Part shown: positions 16,869-25,896 of the stretch, piece by piece | Numbering within the stretch: the first letter of the stretch is position 1 | Layout of the letters: the number at the start of each line of letters is the position of its first letter | DNA from: Plantibacter elymi (nom. nud.) | GTDB lineage: Bacteria > Actinomycetota > Actinomycetes > Actinomycetales > Microbacteriaceae | Direction: 5' to 3' | NCBI RefSeq assembly: GCF_900177795.1 | Contig: NZ_FXWJ01000004.1 | Coordinates: 310,001 to 374,000, forward strand | Length of the DNA: 64,000 nt | Position numbers and translations under genes: made by a program | The notes under the pieces: model-generated | Database searches by the model: none | What the model saw: the letters and a program-made list of their open reading frames with translations, nothing else | What the model was told of the DNA's origin: nothing

Positions 16869-17108
16869 ATGAGTGACCAGAACGCCGACATCAACAACCC
16901 GGGTCCACACGACGAGGCCGTCGACGACGCGGCGGCCGAGCGCGTGGCCTCCACGACGAACCCCGGCCCGCACGTCGCCGCAGACGACCCGGCGGCGAGC
17001 GGCGAGGCCGACATCACGAACCCCGGTTCGGAGACCGAACGCGACGCCGCGGCCGAGCGCGAGGCGGAGCGCGTGGCGAACATCACCAACCCCGGCCCGA
17101 GTTCCTGA
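16869..17108 (+). CDS. Small acidic NPG-repeat protein, 79 aa
   Basis: Sequence starts MSDQNADINNPGPHDEAVDD. Four copies of a short motif, roughly A-x-I/T-T/N-NPG-P/S, have NPG at 10-12, 31-33, 51-53 and 74-76, separated by Ala/Asp/Glu-rich linkers (DDAAAERVA, DRDAAAEREAERVA-like). There is no signal or membrane segment; it should be largely disordered with short helices. The strong ribosome binding site and own promoter suggest substantial expression, as for a stress or surface-hydration protein, but I do not recognise a function. Confidence 0.68.
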   Translation: MSDQNADINNPGPHDEAVDDAAAERVASTTNPGPHVAADDPAASGEADITNPGSETERDAAAEREAERVANITNPGPSS

Positions 17109-17129
17109 CCCCACCAACATCCTGCTTCA

Positions 17130-17215
17130 TTCCCTAACTCAGGAACGCCTCGGTGTGTCGCGCTCTACGCTCACGGACGGGCGGCGACACGCCGCGGGAG
17201 TCCTGAGTTAGGGAA
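17130..17215. repeat. 86 bp inverted-repeat element, TTCCCTAACTCAGGA arms
   Basis: TTCCCTAACTCAGGA (17130-17144) is matched perfectly by TCCTGAGTTAGGGAA (17201-17215), and the next ~18 bases on each side (around GGTGTGTCGC and GGCGACACGCC) also pair, giving an imperfect stem of about 35 bp with a short loop. It sits in the convergent gap between the NPG-repeat gene and the antiporter. It could act as a two-way terminator or be a small non-coding mobile repeat. Confidence 0.8.
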
Positions 17216-17239
17216 CCGGGGACGGGGTGGGGGGTCGGG

Positions 17240-18976
17240 CTAGTGGTCGGCACGAGGCGGACGCAGGCGCGTCTCCTCGATGTCGAGCATCGTCTGCGCC
17301 TCGGCGAGGATGCGCGACGGGTACGCACCGCGCGCCCGGGCGTCGAGGAGCCGCTCGCGCTCGGCCTGTACGACGGCGAGGCGCAGCTGTCGGTAGAGCC
17401 GGTGCGGTGTCTCGGCGTGCGTCTCACTCGGCGAGACCGACTCGCGCGAGCGTTCCCAGGCGGCCTCCGCCCGCAGGAACGTCGACTGCCGGACGCGTTC
17501 GAGCAGATCGGGGTCGATCTCCTCCTCGATGCCGACCGCCGATGCCGGGTCCTCCAGCACGCTGATGCCCGCGTAGCTGATCTCGTCGAGCAGGGTCGCG
17601 AGCTGTCGACGGTCCTCGGACTCGTCGATCCCCTGCACCTTGAGCAGCCGGATGAGCCACGGCAGCGTGCCGCCCTGGACGACGAGCGTCACGACGGCGA
17701 CCGTGAAGGCGATGAGGACGAGCTGCTCGCGGTACGGGGTGCTCTGCGGCAGTGACTGTGCGGCGGCGAGCGTCACGACGCCGCGCATGCCCGACCAGCT
17801 GAGGATGACGCCACCCCGCCAGTCGATCTGCTCCAGCCGCAACTGCTCGAGGTCGGCGCGCTGCCGCTCGTAGGCGCGCTCCCGCCGGCGCCGTCGATGC
17901 CATCGGCGGTTCTGTCTCGGGAACCGTTCCGAGTACCCCATCGACAGCCACCGTTGCAGGGTCTGCCGTTCGGCCCAGCGTTCTCGTGCGCGGAGCCCGA
18001 GCACGAGCGGGCCCACCCACAGGAACCGCAGCGCGATGAGCGCGGCCGTCGCGACGAGACCGATCCCGATGGACTCCTCGACGGACAGGATCTCGGCGTC
18101 GACGGCACCGATGAGGGTGCGGATCTCGAGTCCGATGAGGAGGAACACGGCGTTCTCGAGCAGGAACTGGATGGTCCGCCAGTTGATGCGGTCGCTGATC
18201 CGCGCCTGTGCCGAGAACGCGGCCGAGCTCGCGTGGCCCGTGTACAGGCCGGCGATGACGACGGCCAGCACGCCGGACCCACCAAGCGCCTCGGTCGGCA
18301 TGAACGCCACGAAGGGGACGGCGATGGAGATCGCGGTGTCGAGGACGGAGTCGTTGAGCTTCGACCGCAGCCAGACGGTCACGTACCCGGCGATGAAGCC
18401 GACGATGATCGCGAGCACGACCGCGTAGACGAAGTCGCCGACCGTCGCCCACGGCGTGAGCATGCCGCCGGCTGCCGCAGCGCTCGCCGATCGGAGTAGC
18501 ACGAGCGCGGTCGCGTCGTTCACGAGCCCCTCGCCCTCGAGCACGGTCAGGAGGCGGGGCGGGAGGCCGAGACGGCGTCCGATGGAGGTCGCCGCGACCG
18601 CGTCGGGCGGGCTGATGATCGCGCCGAGGGCGATGGCGGCGGCGAGGTTGAGGTCGGGCAGGAGGCTGAAGAGGAGGAAGCCGGCACCGAACGCGGTGAC
18701 GATGACGAGCACGACGGACAGACTCGTGATGGTGGCGAGGTTGCGGCGGAAGTCCATGATCGGGACGCTGATCGCCGCAGCGTAGAGGATGGGCGGCAGG
18801 ACGACGTCGAGCACGAGTTCCGGTTCGACCTCGATCTCCGGGACGCCCGGGAGGTACGAGAGCCCGACACCGACGATCACGAGGATGATCGGCGCGGCGA
18901 CGCCGAGCTTGCGGGAGAAGGCCGCGACGGCGACGATCACCGCGATGCCGACGACCGCATACACCCCGAGTTCCAT
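17240..18976 (-). CDS. Na+/H+ antiporter, CPA1 family
   Basis: A 578-residue CPA1 (NhaP/NHE-type) exchanger. About 12-13 transmembrane helices occupy residues 1-430. ISPPDAVAATSI (121-132) with Asp125 and GEGLVNDATALV (148-159) with Asn153-Asp154 are the ion-binding helices of electroneutral CPA1 antiporters. A basic cytoplasmic loop (RRWHRRRRRERAYE) lies near 350-365 and a ~130-residue acidic cytoplasmic tail ends the protein. It exchanges Na+ (or K+) for H+ for pH and salt balance. TAGCCT lies seven bases before the ATG, again near-leaderless. The helicase gene ends 63 bases upstream. Confidence 0.92.
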   Translation of the reverse strand: MELGVYAVVGIAVIVAVAAFSRKLGVAAPIILVIVGVGLSYLPGVPEIEVEPELVLDVVLPPILYAAAISVPIMDFRRNLATITSLSVVLVIVTAFGAGFLLFSLLPDLNLAAAIALGAIISPPDAVAATSIGRRLGLPPRLLTVLEGEGLVNDATALVLLRSASAAAAGGMLTPWATVGDFVYAVVLAIIVGFIAGYVTVWLRSKLNDSVLDTAISIAVPFVAFMPTEALGGSGVLAVVIAGLYTGHASSAAFSAQARISDRINWRTIQFLLENAVFLLIGLEIRTLIGAVDAEILSVEESIGIGLVATAALIALRFLWVGPLVLGLRARERWAERQTLQRWLSMGYSERFPRQNRRWHRRRRRERAYERQRADLEQLRLEQIDWRGGVILSWSGMRGVVTLAAAQSLPQSTPYREQLVLIAFTVAVVTLVVQGGTLPWLIRLLKVQGIDESEDRRQLATLLDEISYAGISVLEDPASAVGIEEEIDPDLLERVRQSTFLRAEAAWERSRESVSPSETHAETPHRLYRQLRLAVVQAERERLLDARARGAYPSRILAEAQTMLDIEETRLRPPRADH

Positions 18977-19039
18977 AGCGATCAGGCTATCGGTCGCTCG
19001 ACCGGCCCCACCCCGACGGCTGTCGTGAGCGCCGGGAGA

Positions 19040-22000
19040 CTACTCGAGCAGGCCTTTGATGTCCTCCGCGGTGAGCGCCTGACTGAACACCGCGTCGTCG
19101 TCGAGGACGGCGGCGAAGAGCTCCGACTTCTTCGCCTGGAGCGCCATCACCTTCTCCTCGATCGTGTCGGCGGCGACCAGCCGGTAGACCATGACGTTCT
19201 CCGTCTGGCCGATGCGGTGCGTGCGGTCGATGGCCTGCGCCTCTGCTGCAGGGTTCCACCACGGGTCGAGCAGGAAGACGTAGTCCGCCTCGGTCAGGTT
19301 GAGGCCGAACCCGCCGGCCTTCAGGCTGATGAGGAACACGGGGGCGTCACCGGTGCGGAATCGGTCGATGACCTCACCCCGACGACGGGTGGACCCGTCG
19401 AGGTACTCGTACGCGATGCCCTGCTCCTCCAGCCGGCGGGCGGCGGTGCTGAGGAAGCTCGTGAACTGGCTGAAGATGAGCGCCCGGTGCCCCTCGGCGA
19501 CGACGTCGTCGAGTTGTTCGAGGAGCGCGTCGAGCTTGCTCGAGGGGATGCCCGCGTGCTCCTCGGCGTCGATGAGACTCGCGTCGAGGCTGAGCATGCG
19601 GAGGAGGGTGAGCGAGCGGAACACGATGAACCGGTTGCGGTCGAGGTCGTCGACGAGTCCGAGGAGTTTCTGCCGCTCGCGCTGGAGGACGAGGTCGTAG
19701 AGCTTGCGGTGGGCCGGTGCGAGCTCGATGCGCAGCACCTGCTCCTGCTTCGGCGGCAGTTCGGGCGCGACCATCTCCTTCGTCCGGCGCATGAGCAGCG
19801 GACGGATACGTCGGCGCAGGGTCTGCAGCCGACTCGAGTCGAGCCCCTTGCCGATCGGCTTGACGTAGTGCTCGGTGAAGCGCGGCGCCGACGCGAACAG
19901 CCCCGGCGCGACGATCGACAGCAACGACCACAGCTCCATGAGTGTGTTCTCGATGGGCGTGCCGGTGATCGCGAGCTTGAACGGTGCCCGGAGGTCGACC
20001 GCGCACTCGTGCAGCTTGGCGCGGTGGTTCTTCACGAACTGCGCCTCGTCGAGGATGAGCCCAGACCAGGCGACCGCCTGGTACGCCGCTGCGTCGAGCC
20101 GGAACAGCGCGTAGCTGGTGACCACGATGTCGGCGCCCGCCGAGAGGTCCGCGATCGACGCGCTCCCCTTCGCCTGCGTGGTCGCGATGCTGCGGACGAC
20201 GAGGTCCGGCACGAAGCGCGTGGCCTCGGCGACCCAGTTGGAGACGACCGACGTCGGGGCGACCACGAGGAACGGCGGTGCCGTGGTCCCGGTCGTCTCG
20301 CGCGCGTGGGCGACGAGGGCGAGTGTCTGGAGGGTCTTGCCGAGCCCCATGTCGTCGGCCAGGATGCCGCCGAGTCCGTGCTGCCAGAGGAACGCGAGCC
20401 AGCGGAAGCCCTCGACCTGGTAGGGCCGGAGGTCGGCGTGGAGTCCCGACGGCAGCGGGGTGTCGGGGACCGCCTCGATCGCGTTGAGTCCGGCTGCAGC
20501 CTCGCGCCAGGAGACGGCCTGCTCGGTCTCGTTCGCGAGGTCTTCGAAGTCGGCCCAGAGGCTCGCCTGGTAACGACTGATGCTCGGCTTCGTCTCCCAC
20601 TCTTTGAGCGCGGCCGCCTCGGTGAGCAGCTCGCGCAGGCGGTCGAAGGCGGGGTGCTCGAGCGAGAGGTAGGTGTGGTCGACCATGAGCAGCTTGGTGC
20701 GCCCCTTCGAGAGGGCCTTGAAGAGGGGCTCGAAGGGGACGCTGTACTCGCCGATGTGGATGACGATCCCGAGGTCGAACCAGTCGCGCTGCTCCGTCTC
20801 CACCGTGGTGACCGAGATGTGAGGCGTGCCCGTGAGCTCCCGGTACTCGGGGCGGTCGCCGGACACCTCGACGAGGACGTCGTCGAGCGATTCGAGGACG
20901 GGCAGGGTGCGTTCGGTGACGAGCGCCGCGTCGAACTCCGTCAGGACCTGCGGCCTGGGCGGCCAGACACCCGGCGTCGTGAGCTCGTCGAACGAGCCCG
21001 CGGCGAGTGCCCGGCGTTCCGGTTCCGCTGCGGCGGCGATGGCGGCACCGACCCGGTCGAGGATGGCCCGCTCCGCGCGTTCGTCGCGGAGGACCTCCGC
21101 TGCGGCAGCTCCGGTGGCGGCGTCGGTCGGCGCGCCCTGCGGCACCGTCGACACGAGTGGTCGCCCTGCGGCGAGCGCCGGGGTGCCGCCACCGATCGGG
21201 ACGCGTTGCGCCGGCGCGTACTGCCAGAACCAGGCGAGGCGAAGGGTCTGCTTCGGTTCGAACGAGGCCGTGAGCACGAGGACCGGTGGCACGATCTCGG
21301 GGAGGGCCACGGTGCCGTCCGTCGAACTCAGCGAGATGCTGCGGCGGAGTCGTGGGACGTAGTGCTCGAGGAACTCCGCCACCTCGGCCTCGGGGACGAC
21401 GACGGGCTCGCCTGGCCCGAGCAGTCCGCGGGCCTCGTCCGTCAGCGGTTCGGCGAGCGGTGCGAGCACGATCGCCTGCTGGGGTTCGAGCGTGTAGTGG
21501 TAGAGCCCGTGGTCGCCGAGGGCTCCGCTCGTGGCGGCGTCGACGTCGGTGCCGTCGATCGTCACGACGGATCGGAGGACCACGCCCTCGTCGTCGTGCG
21601 CGGCGTCCAGCCGGATGGCGGCTGCGGTGCCGAGGGTGACCGTGCCCTTCCGCGTGCCGACGAGTTCGATCCCGAGTTGGGCCGCCTCCTCGAACAGATG
21701 CCAGAGGACGGGGCTGCCGAAGTCGTCGAGGACGAGCCAGTCCGAGTCGCCGGCGCCGGCGTAGGCACCGGCCGGTGGACGGGTGGCACGCAGGAGCGCC
21801 TGGAACTGCGTGAACCACTGCTGATGCGCCGGATCGAGCGACAGCCGGTGGCCCTGGTGCGTGAAGGAGGTCCACGAGATCGTCGACTTCACGAAGCCGC
21901 CACCGGCCTTCTTGACCACGGGCCTGACGGCGATCCGGCGGGGGTGCCGGGGCTCGGGTGGGCCGTCGGCCGTGCGGGAGGTCGGTCCGCGCCAGCGTTC

Positions 22001-22663
22001 GGCGGTGCGCGGGATGCTCTCGCGGACCTCGAACTGGAGGCCCATGGCCGTCGGCGCTGTGGCGCGACCGGCGTCGCCGGCGAGGGAGTCGAGCCGGTTC
22101 CGCCAGCTGGGCGGCGCCGGCGGCGTCTGCGGACTCGGGGTCCATCGCGCTGCTCGCCGTTCCGCCTCCGGACGCCAGGAGGCAGGGAGGTCGTCGAGCT
22201 CGTCGAGGGCGTACATCGGCTGGTGCTCGGCCGGTTCGTCGAGCGCGGGGTCGTTGATGGGCGCGGTCCAACGCCGGTCGGAACGCCAGGATGCCTCCTT
22301 CCCCGCAGGCGGCCGTTGTGGGGCCACCCACCGGTCGGAGCGACCTTCGGCCCGGAGGTGGGCCGCGTTGCTGTGCAGCAGGGTGGCGACGATGTGCTTG
22401 CAGTCACCGCGGAGCGGGCAGGAGCACGCGCTGCCTTCGATCCGTGCGAACCCGCCGGTGTCGTCGCCGAGGTCGATGATGCAGGCGTACGGGACGTCGG
22501 TGGAGCCTTCGACGATCCCATGGAGCCGACGCTTGTCGGGGTCCCAGTCGGCGGCGGTGACCCGGCCGTCCCTCGCGTAGACCCGGCCGCGGTCGAACGC
22601 CACCCGCCCGACGAGCCGGACGAGGTCGGCCACGTCGACCAGTGGTGCGGGCTCGGGAGTCAT
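19040..22663 (-). CDS. SNF2/SWI2-family helicase with SWIM zinc finger
   Basis: A 1207-residue protein. The N-terminal SWIM finger has Cys80-x-Cys82 ... Cys88-x-His90. A long middle region (about 120-740) precedes the Snf2 ATPase core: Walker A in DDMGLGKTLQT (~768), the DEAQ box (~868), and C-terminal helicase motifs including FSQFTSFL, SLKAGGFGLNLTEADYVF and DPWWNPAAEAQAIDRTHRIG. It is the bacterial HepA/RapA-like class that translocates on DNA and may remodel nucleoprotein or recycle RNA polymerase. Stand-alone gene. GACCAT lies six bases before the ATG. The large open frame on the opposite strand is a composition shadow. Confidence 0.92.
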   Translation of the reverse strand: MTPEPAPLVDVADLVRLVGRVAFDRGRVYARDGRVTAADWDPDKRRLHGIVEGSTDVPYACIIDLGDDTGGFARIEGSACSCPLRGDCKHIVATLLHSNAAHLRAEGRSDRWVAPQRPPAGKEASWRSDRRWTAPINDPALDEPAEHQPMYALDELDDLPASWRPEAERRAARWTPSPQTPPAPPSWRNRLDSLAGDAGRATAPTAMGLQFEVRESIPRTAERWRGPTSRTADGPPEPRHPRRIAVRPVVKKAGGGFVKSTISWTSFTHQGHRLSLDPAHQQWFTQFQALLRATRPPAGAYAGAGDSDWLVLDDFGSPVLWHLFEEAAQLGIELVGTRKGTVTLGTAAAIRLDAAHDDEGVVLRSVVTIDGTDVDAATSGALGDHGLYHYTLEPQQAIVLAPLAEPLTDEARGLLGPGEPVVVPEAEVAEFLEHYVPRLRRSISLSSTDGTVALPEIVPPVLVLTASFEPKQTLRLAWFWQYAPAQRVPIGGGTPALAAGRPLVSTVPQGAPTDAATGAAAAEVLRDERAERAILDRVGAAIAAAAEPERRALAAGSFDELTTPGVWPPRPQVLTEFDAALVTERTLPVLESLDDVLVEVSGDRPEYRELTGTPHISVTTVETEQRDWFDLGIVIHIGEYSVPFEPLFKALSKGRTKLLMVDHTYLSLEHPAFDRLRELLTEAAALKEWETKPSISRYQASLWADFEDLANETEQAVSWREAAAGLNAIEAVPDTPLPSGLHADLRPYQVEGFRWLAFLWQHGLGGILADDMGLGKTLQTLALVAHARETTGTTAPPFLVVAPTSVVSNWVAEATRFVPDLVVRSIATTQAKGSASIADLSAGADIVVTSYALFRLDAAAYQAVAWSGLILDEAQFVKNHRAKLHECAVDLRAPFKLAITGTPIENTLMELWSLLSIVAPGLFASAPRFTEHYVKPIGKGLDSSRLQTLRRRIRPLLMRRTKEMVAPELPPKQEQVLRIELAPAHRKLYDLVLQRERQKLLGLVDDLDRNRFIVFRSLTLLRMLSLDASLIDAEEHAGIPSSKLDALLEQLDDVVAEGHRALIFSQFTSFLSTAARRLEEQGIAYEYLDGSTRRRGEVIDRFRTGDAPVFLISLKAGGFGLNLTEADYVFLLDPWWNPAAEAQAIDRTHRIGQTENVMVYRLVAADTIEEKVMALQAKKSELFAAVLDDDAVFSQALTAEDIKGLLE

Positions 22664-22704
22664 CGCCCCATGGTCTCACGCACGACGGACACCCTTCCCT
22701 CGGG

Positions 22705-22800
22705 CCAGCGCGGTGCGCTGACGCGAGCGCGGGTCTCCGACGTGAGCGCGCCCCTCCGGAGGGGCGCGCTCACGCCTGTGGGTCGCGGTCGGTCCAGCGC
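22705..22800. repeat. GC palindrome cluster 1
   Basis: Contains CCAGCGCGGTGCGCTGACG at about 22708 and a perfect 34-base palindrome at 22741-22774 centred on CTCCGGAG, then a CCAGCGC copy at the right. It lies in the divergent gap between the helicase and the zinc-SDR gene. Confidence 0.8.
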
Positions 22801-22844
22801 CCCGCGCTGACCACCGCACCGACCGAGGCACGTCCTGCGGCTCG

Positions 22845-22850
22845 TAGAAT
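22845..22850 (+). promoter_or_regulatory. -10 TAGAAT, leaderless, for zinc-SDR gene
   Basis: TAGAAT, six bases (GAAGCA), then the ATG at 22857. Confidence 0.6.
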
Positions 22851-22856
22851 GAAGCA

Positions 22857-24350
22857 ATGACCTCTCTCCCCCACGGCGAGCCTGCGAACCACGCTCCCGG
22901 CGACGACGCGGGCATCGATCCCACCGATCTCGAGGTCACGCTGCGCGTCCTCCAGACCATGGCGACGATGGACGAGGAGCACCCCGACTACCTCCAGGTT
23001 CGCCGCGCCACCGCCAAGATGTTCAAGGCGGTCAAGAAGGAGCGCCGACTCGACCGTCGGGCTCGGATCGCCGACGCCGACCGCGCCGTGATCGCCGCCA
23101 CCGCGACGGGCGCCCCCGACCGCATCGACGACGAGACGCGGGGCATCCCGCTCGCCACCACCACGACGGCTCCGACCGCCGGCGAACTGCTGGTGCCGCG
23201 CAACTGCTACATCTGCAAGCAGCCGTACACGACGGTCGACGCCTTCTACCACCAGCTCTGCCCGCAGTGTGCTGCGATGAGCCACGCGAAGCGCGACGCC
23301 CGCACCGACCTCACCGGCAAGCGCGCCCTCCTCACCGGCGGCCGCGCGAAAATCGGCATGTACATCGCGCTGCGACTCCTGCGCGACGGCGCCCACACCA
23401 CCATCACGACGCGCTTCCCACGCGACGCCGTCCGCCGCTTCAGCGCGCTCCCCGACAGCGCCGACTGGCTGCACCGGCTGCGCGTCGTCGGCATCGACCT
23501 CCGCGACCCGGCCCAGGTCATCGCCCTCGCAGACTCCGTGGCCGAGCAGGGTCCGCTCGACATCCTCATCAACAACGCCGCGCAGACGGTCCGCCGCACG
23601 AAGGGCGCGTACCAGCCGCTCGTCGACGCGGAGCTCGCCCCGCTGCCCGACGGCCCGCTACCCGAGCTCGTCACCTTCGGCCATACGAACGACGCACACC
23701 CGCTGTCGCTCGCGGCGTCGGTGTCCGCGCACCCGATCCTCGCTGCTGCGGCCGCCAAGGCCGACGCCCTCACCGAGGCGGCCATGACGGCCGGGTCGTC
23801 CTCGCTCGAACGCCTCGCCGCCGGGACCGCGATCGACGCCGGTGGCCTCGTACCCGACGTCGACCACAGCAACAGCTGGGTGCAGAACGTCGACCAGGTC
23901 GAGCCCATCGAGATGCTCGAGGTCCAGCTGGCGAACGCGACCGCCCCGTTCATCCTCATCAGTCGGTTGCGTGCCTCGATGGCCGCATCCGACTTCCCGC
24001 GCACCTACGTGGTCAACGTCTCCGCGATGGAGGGCGTCTTCGGTCGCGGCTACAAGGGTCCGGGCCACCCGCACACGAACATGGCGAAGGCCGCGCTGAA
24101 CATGCTCACCCGGACGAGCGCGCGGGAGATGTTCGAGACCGACGGCATCCTCATGACGAGCGTCGACACCGGCTGGATCACCGACGAGCGCCCGCACCCG
24201 ACCAAGGTGCGACTGGCGGAGGAGGGCTTCCACGCCCCGCTCGACCTCGTCGACGGCGCGGCGCGGGTGTACGACCCGATCGTCCGCGGCGAGGCCGGCG
24301 AGAACCTCTTCGGCGTCTTCCTCAAGGACTACCGCCCGAGCTCCTGGTGA
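22857..24350 (+). CDS. SDR-fold protein with N-terminal extension and Cys4 motif
   Basis: A 497-residue protein of unusual build. Residues 1-110 are helical and charged; CYICK (Cys117, Cys120) and LCPQC (Cys135, Cys138) form a probable zinc ribbon; an SDR-like domain follows from about 150 with TGGRAKIGMYIALRLL, and NNAAQT in place of NNAG. The region that should hold Tyr-x-x-x-Lys reads HPHTNMAKAALNM (about 404-416), so Lys is kept but Tyr is replaced by Thr. It may be a reductase with a shifted active site or a non-catalytic NAD-binding regulator. The two CxxC pairs suggest a structural metal. The reaction is unknown. Confidence 0.75.
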   Translation: MTSLPHGEPANHAPGDDAGIDPTDLEVTLRVLQTMATMDEEHPDYLQVRRATAKMFKAVKKERRLDRRARIADADRAVIAATATGAPDRIDDETRGIPLATTTTAPTAGELLVPRNCYICKQPYTTVDAFYHQLCPQCAAMSHAKRDARTDLTGKRALLTGGRAKIGMYIALRLLRDGAHTTITTRFPRDAVRRFSALPDSADWLHRLRVVGIDLRDPAQVIALADSVAEQGPLDILINNAAQTVRRTKGAYQPLVDAELAPLPDGPLPELVTFGHTNDAHPLSLAASVSAHPILAAAAAKADALTEAAMTAGSSSLERLAAGTAIDAGGLVPDVDHSNSWVQNVDQVEPIEMLEVQLANATAPFILISRLRASMAASDFPRTYVVNVSAMEGVFGRGYKGPGHPHTNMAKAALNMLTRTSAREMFETDGILMTSVDTGWITDERPHPTKVRLAEEGFHAPLDLVDGAARVYDPIVRGEAGENLFGVFLKDYRPSSW

Positions 24351-24366
24351 GCTTCGACTCGCGGTC

Positions 24367-24636
24367 GTGGTCGAGGACCCGGCGATGATCGGTCCGGCGG
24401 CCGTCAGCTTCCTCCGGGAGGCACCGCTCGGTTCGCGGGTCGTCGTGCGCTTCGCACTGCCCGAGGGCGCTGAGGCGGGTGCGACCGACGCCCTCGGCGA
24501 GCTCGTCGATCGGTCGGACACGGGCTGCACGGTCGAGACCAAGCGCGGGCCGGTCGTGATCGCCGACACCGACGTCATCGCCGCGAAGCCCGTCCCGCCG
24601 GCACCGGCACCACGGGAACGCCGCCGCTCGGCCTAG
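24367..24636 (+). CDS. Stand-alone SH3-like domain (Rv0428c N-terminal type)
   Basis: An 89-residue protein. FLREAPLGSRVVVRFALP, then TDALGELV, CTVETKRGPVVIADTDVIAAKPVPP follow the pattern I know from the SH3-like domain in front of the GNAT domain of Mycobacterium Rv0428c, but here there is no acetyltransferase. It is likely a small beta-barrel binding module. The GTG start follows 17 bases after the zinc-SDR stop, so both are probably on one mRNA. An alternative ATG is at 24385. Confidence 0.62.
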   Translation: MVEDPAMIGPAAVSFLREAPLGSRVVVRFALPEGAEAGATDALGELVDRSDTGCTVETKRGPVVIADTDVIAAKPVPPAPAPRERRRSA

Positions 24637-24639
24637 GCT
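24634..24639 (+). promoter_or_regulatory. -10 TAGGCT, leaderless, for 24646 gene
   Basis: TAGGCT, six bases, then the ATG at 24646; it overlaps the end of the SH3-like gene. Confidence 0.55.
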
Positions 24640-24645
24640 GGGCCG

Positions 24646-24951
24646 ATGAGCAGCGAAGTCACCCAGGACCCGTCGCCGACGCACCATCGCGTCGAAGTGA
24701 CACTCCGACGTCCCTGGTACGGCGCTTTCCAGCGTCCGACGGTGGTGTTCGAGGGGCGCGGCCAGCCGGCGCAGTGGGGCACGGGGAGCTGGCAGGTCGG
24801 CGGGACGGACGTCTCCTTCGAGGTCTTCCTCTTCAACCGGGTCTGGCGGTACGGCGCGGCCCGGACCACGTTGACCGCCGGCGTCGACACGTCGCTCGTC
24901 TACCGCGCTCCCCTGCTGCCCTTCCTCCCCGGTCGGTTCACAGCGAGCTGA
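24646..24951 (+). CDS. Hypothetical protein, 101 aa
   Basis: Starts MSSEVTQDPSPTHHRVEVTL. Rich in aromatic beta strands (RRPWYGAFQRPTVVFEGRG, GSWQVGGTDVSFEVFLFNRVWRY) with a hydrophobic tail LVYRAPLLPFLPGRF. No signal peptide and no strong membrane helix. I do not recognise the family. The leaderless -10 supports it being a gene. Confidence 0.55.
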   Translation: MSSEVTQDPSPTHHRVEVTLRRPWYGAFQRPTVVFEGRGQPAQWGTGSWQVGGTDVSFEVFLFNRVWRYGAARTTLTAGVDTSLVYRAPLLPFLPGRFTAS

Positions 24952-25033
24952 GCGGTGGCTCGGAAGCGCGTCGGCGGCCGCCCCTAGGCTGGCCGGATCA
25001 CCCCATCACGCACGGGCATCGGGAGAACACGGC

Positions 25034-25696
25034 ATGGCGAAACGCACCGGAACGACGGCACCACGGCTCGACCCCGTCCGTCTCATCGGATTGGCCGACG
25101 GCGACGAGGGCGCCCTCGACGCGCACGACAGCGTCGAAGGCCTGCGGTTCGCCGACCTCGACCTGTCGCACCGCGACCTCTCGGGCATCACGATCTCCGA
25201 GTCCTTGCTCGCGGGTGTTCGAGCCGACCAGACCGACCTCCGAGCGGCGTCGTTCCTCGACTCCCGGCTCGAGCGGTGGGACGCGCCCATCCTCCTCGCC
25301 CCTCGGAGCCGGCTGCGCGACGTCGAGCTGGAGGGCTCCCGGGTCGGTTCCGCCGACTGCTACGACGCGAACTGGCAGTCCGTGCGGGTCACCGGGTGCA
25401 AGCTCGGGTTCGTCAATCTGCGCGGGGCCGTGCTGCAGGACGTCCTGTTCGAGGACTGCACGATCGACGAACTCGACCTCGCCGATGCGACGGCCACCCG
25501 GGTCCGGTTCGTCGACTGCACGCTCAACAGTCTCGACGTCACGCGGGCGAGGCTCACCGACGTCGACCTCCGGACGCTCGAGCTGCGGCGCATCGCGGGC
25601 ATCGAGCATCTGCGGGGCGCGACGATGACCCCGTTCCAGGTCGGCGAGCTCGCCGCGATGTTCGCCGAGCAGTTCGGCATCCGAGTCGAGGACTGA
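25034..25696 (+). CDS. Pentapeptide-repeat protein
   Basis: A 220-residue protein dominated by A(D/N)LXX-like units from about 35 to 195 (LRFADLDLSHRDLSGITISE, LRDVELEGSRV, LGFVNLRGAVLQDVLFED, LDLADATATRVRFVD, LTDVDLRTLEL). These form a right-handed quadrilateral beta helix, as in MfpA/Qnr, which mimics DNA and protects gyrase; whether this one does so is unknown. TAGGCT at 24985-24990 would start an ordinary ~37-base leader with GGGAGA before the ATG. Confidence 0.8.
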   Translation: MAKRTGTTAPRLDPVRLIGLADGDEGALDAHDSVEGLRFADLDLSHRDLSGITISESLLAGVRADQTDLRAASFLDSRLERWDAPILLAPRSRLRDVELEGSRVGSADCYDANWQSVRVTGCKLGFVNLRGAVLQDVLFEDCTIDELDLADATATRVRFVDCTLNSLDVTRARLTDVDLRTLELRRIAGIEHLRGATMTPFQVGELAAMFAEQFGIRVED

Positions 25697-25704
25697 CCTC
25701 CCGG

Positions 25705-25885
25705 GTTGCGCCAGCGCGGTGCGCTGACGTCACCGCGGGTCTGGCGCGTGGGCGCGGGTCTCCGGAGACCCGCGCTCACGCGTGTGCCCCGCGCCCACGC
25801 CGGTTCCCCAGCGCTCGCGCCAGCGCACCGCGCTGCCGCCCGATGACCCGCGCTCGCGTCAGCGCACCGCGCTGGCACCCGAGCA
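25705..25885. repeat. GC palindrome cluster 2
   Basis: Holds CCAGCGCGGTGCGCTGACG near 25710, a perfect 24-base palindrome at 25752-25775 centred on TCCGGA, and two inverted copies (CAGCGCACCGCGCTG) near 25822 and 25859. It fills the 200-base convergent gap between the pentapeptide and flavoprotein genes; nothing else is seen there. Confidence 0.8.
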
Positions 25886-25896
25886 ATCGGCACCCG

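Noticed and set aside
19025-22810. 1261-residue open frame opposite the helicase
   Set aside because: Low-complexity Arg/Val/Glu/Asp composition typical of antisense frames in GC-rich genes; the minus strand encodes clear SWIM and Snf2 motifs.
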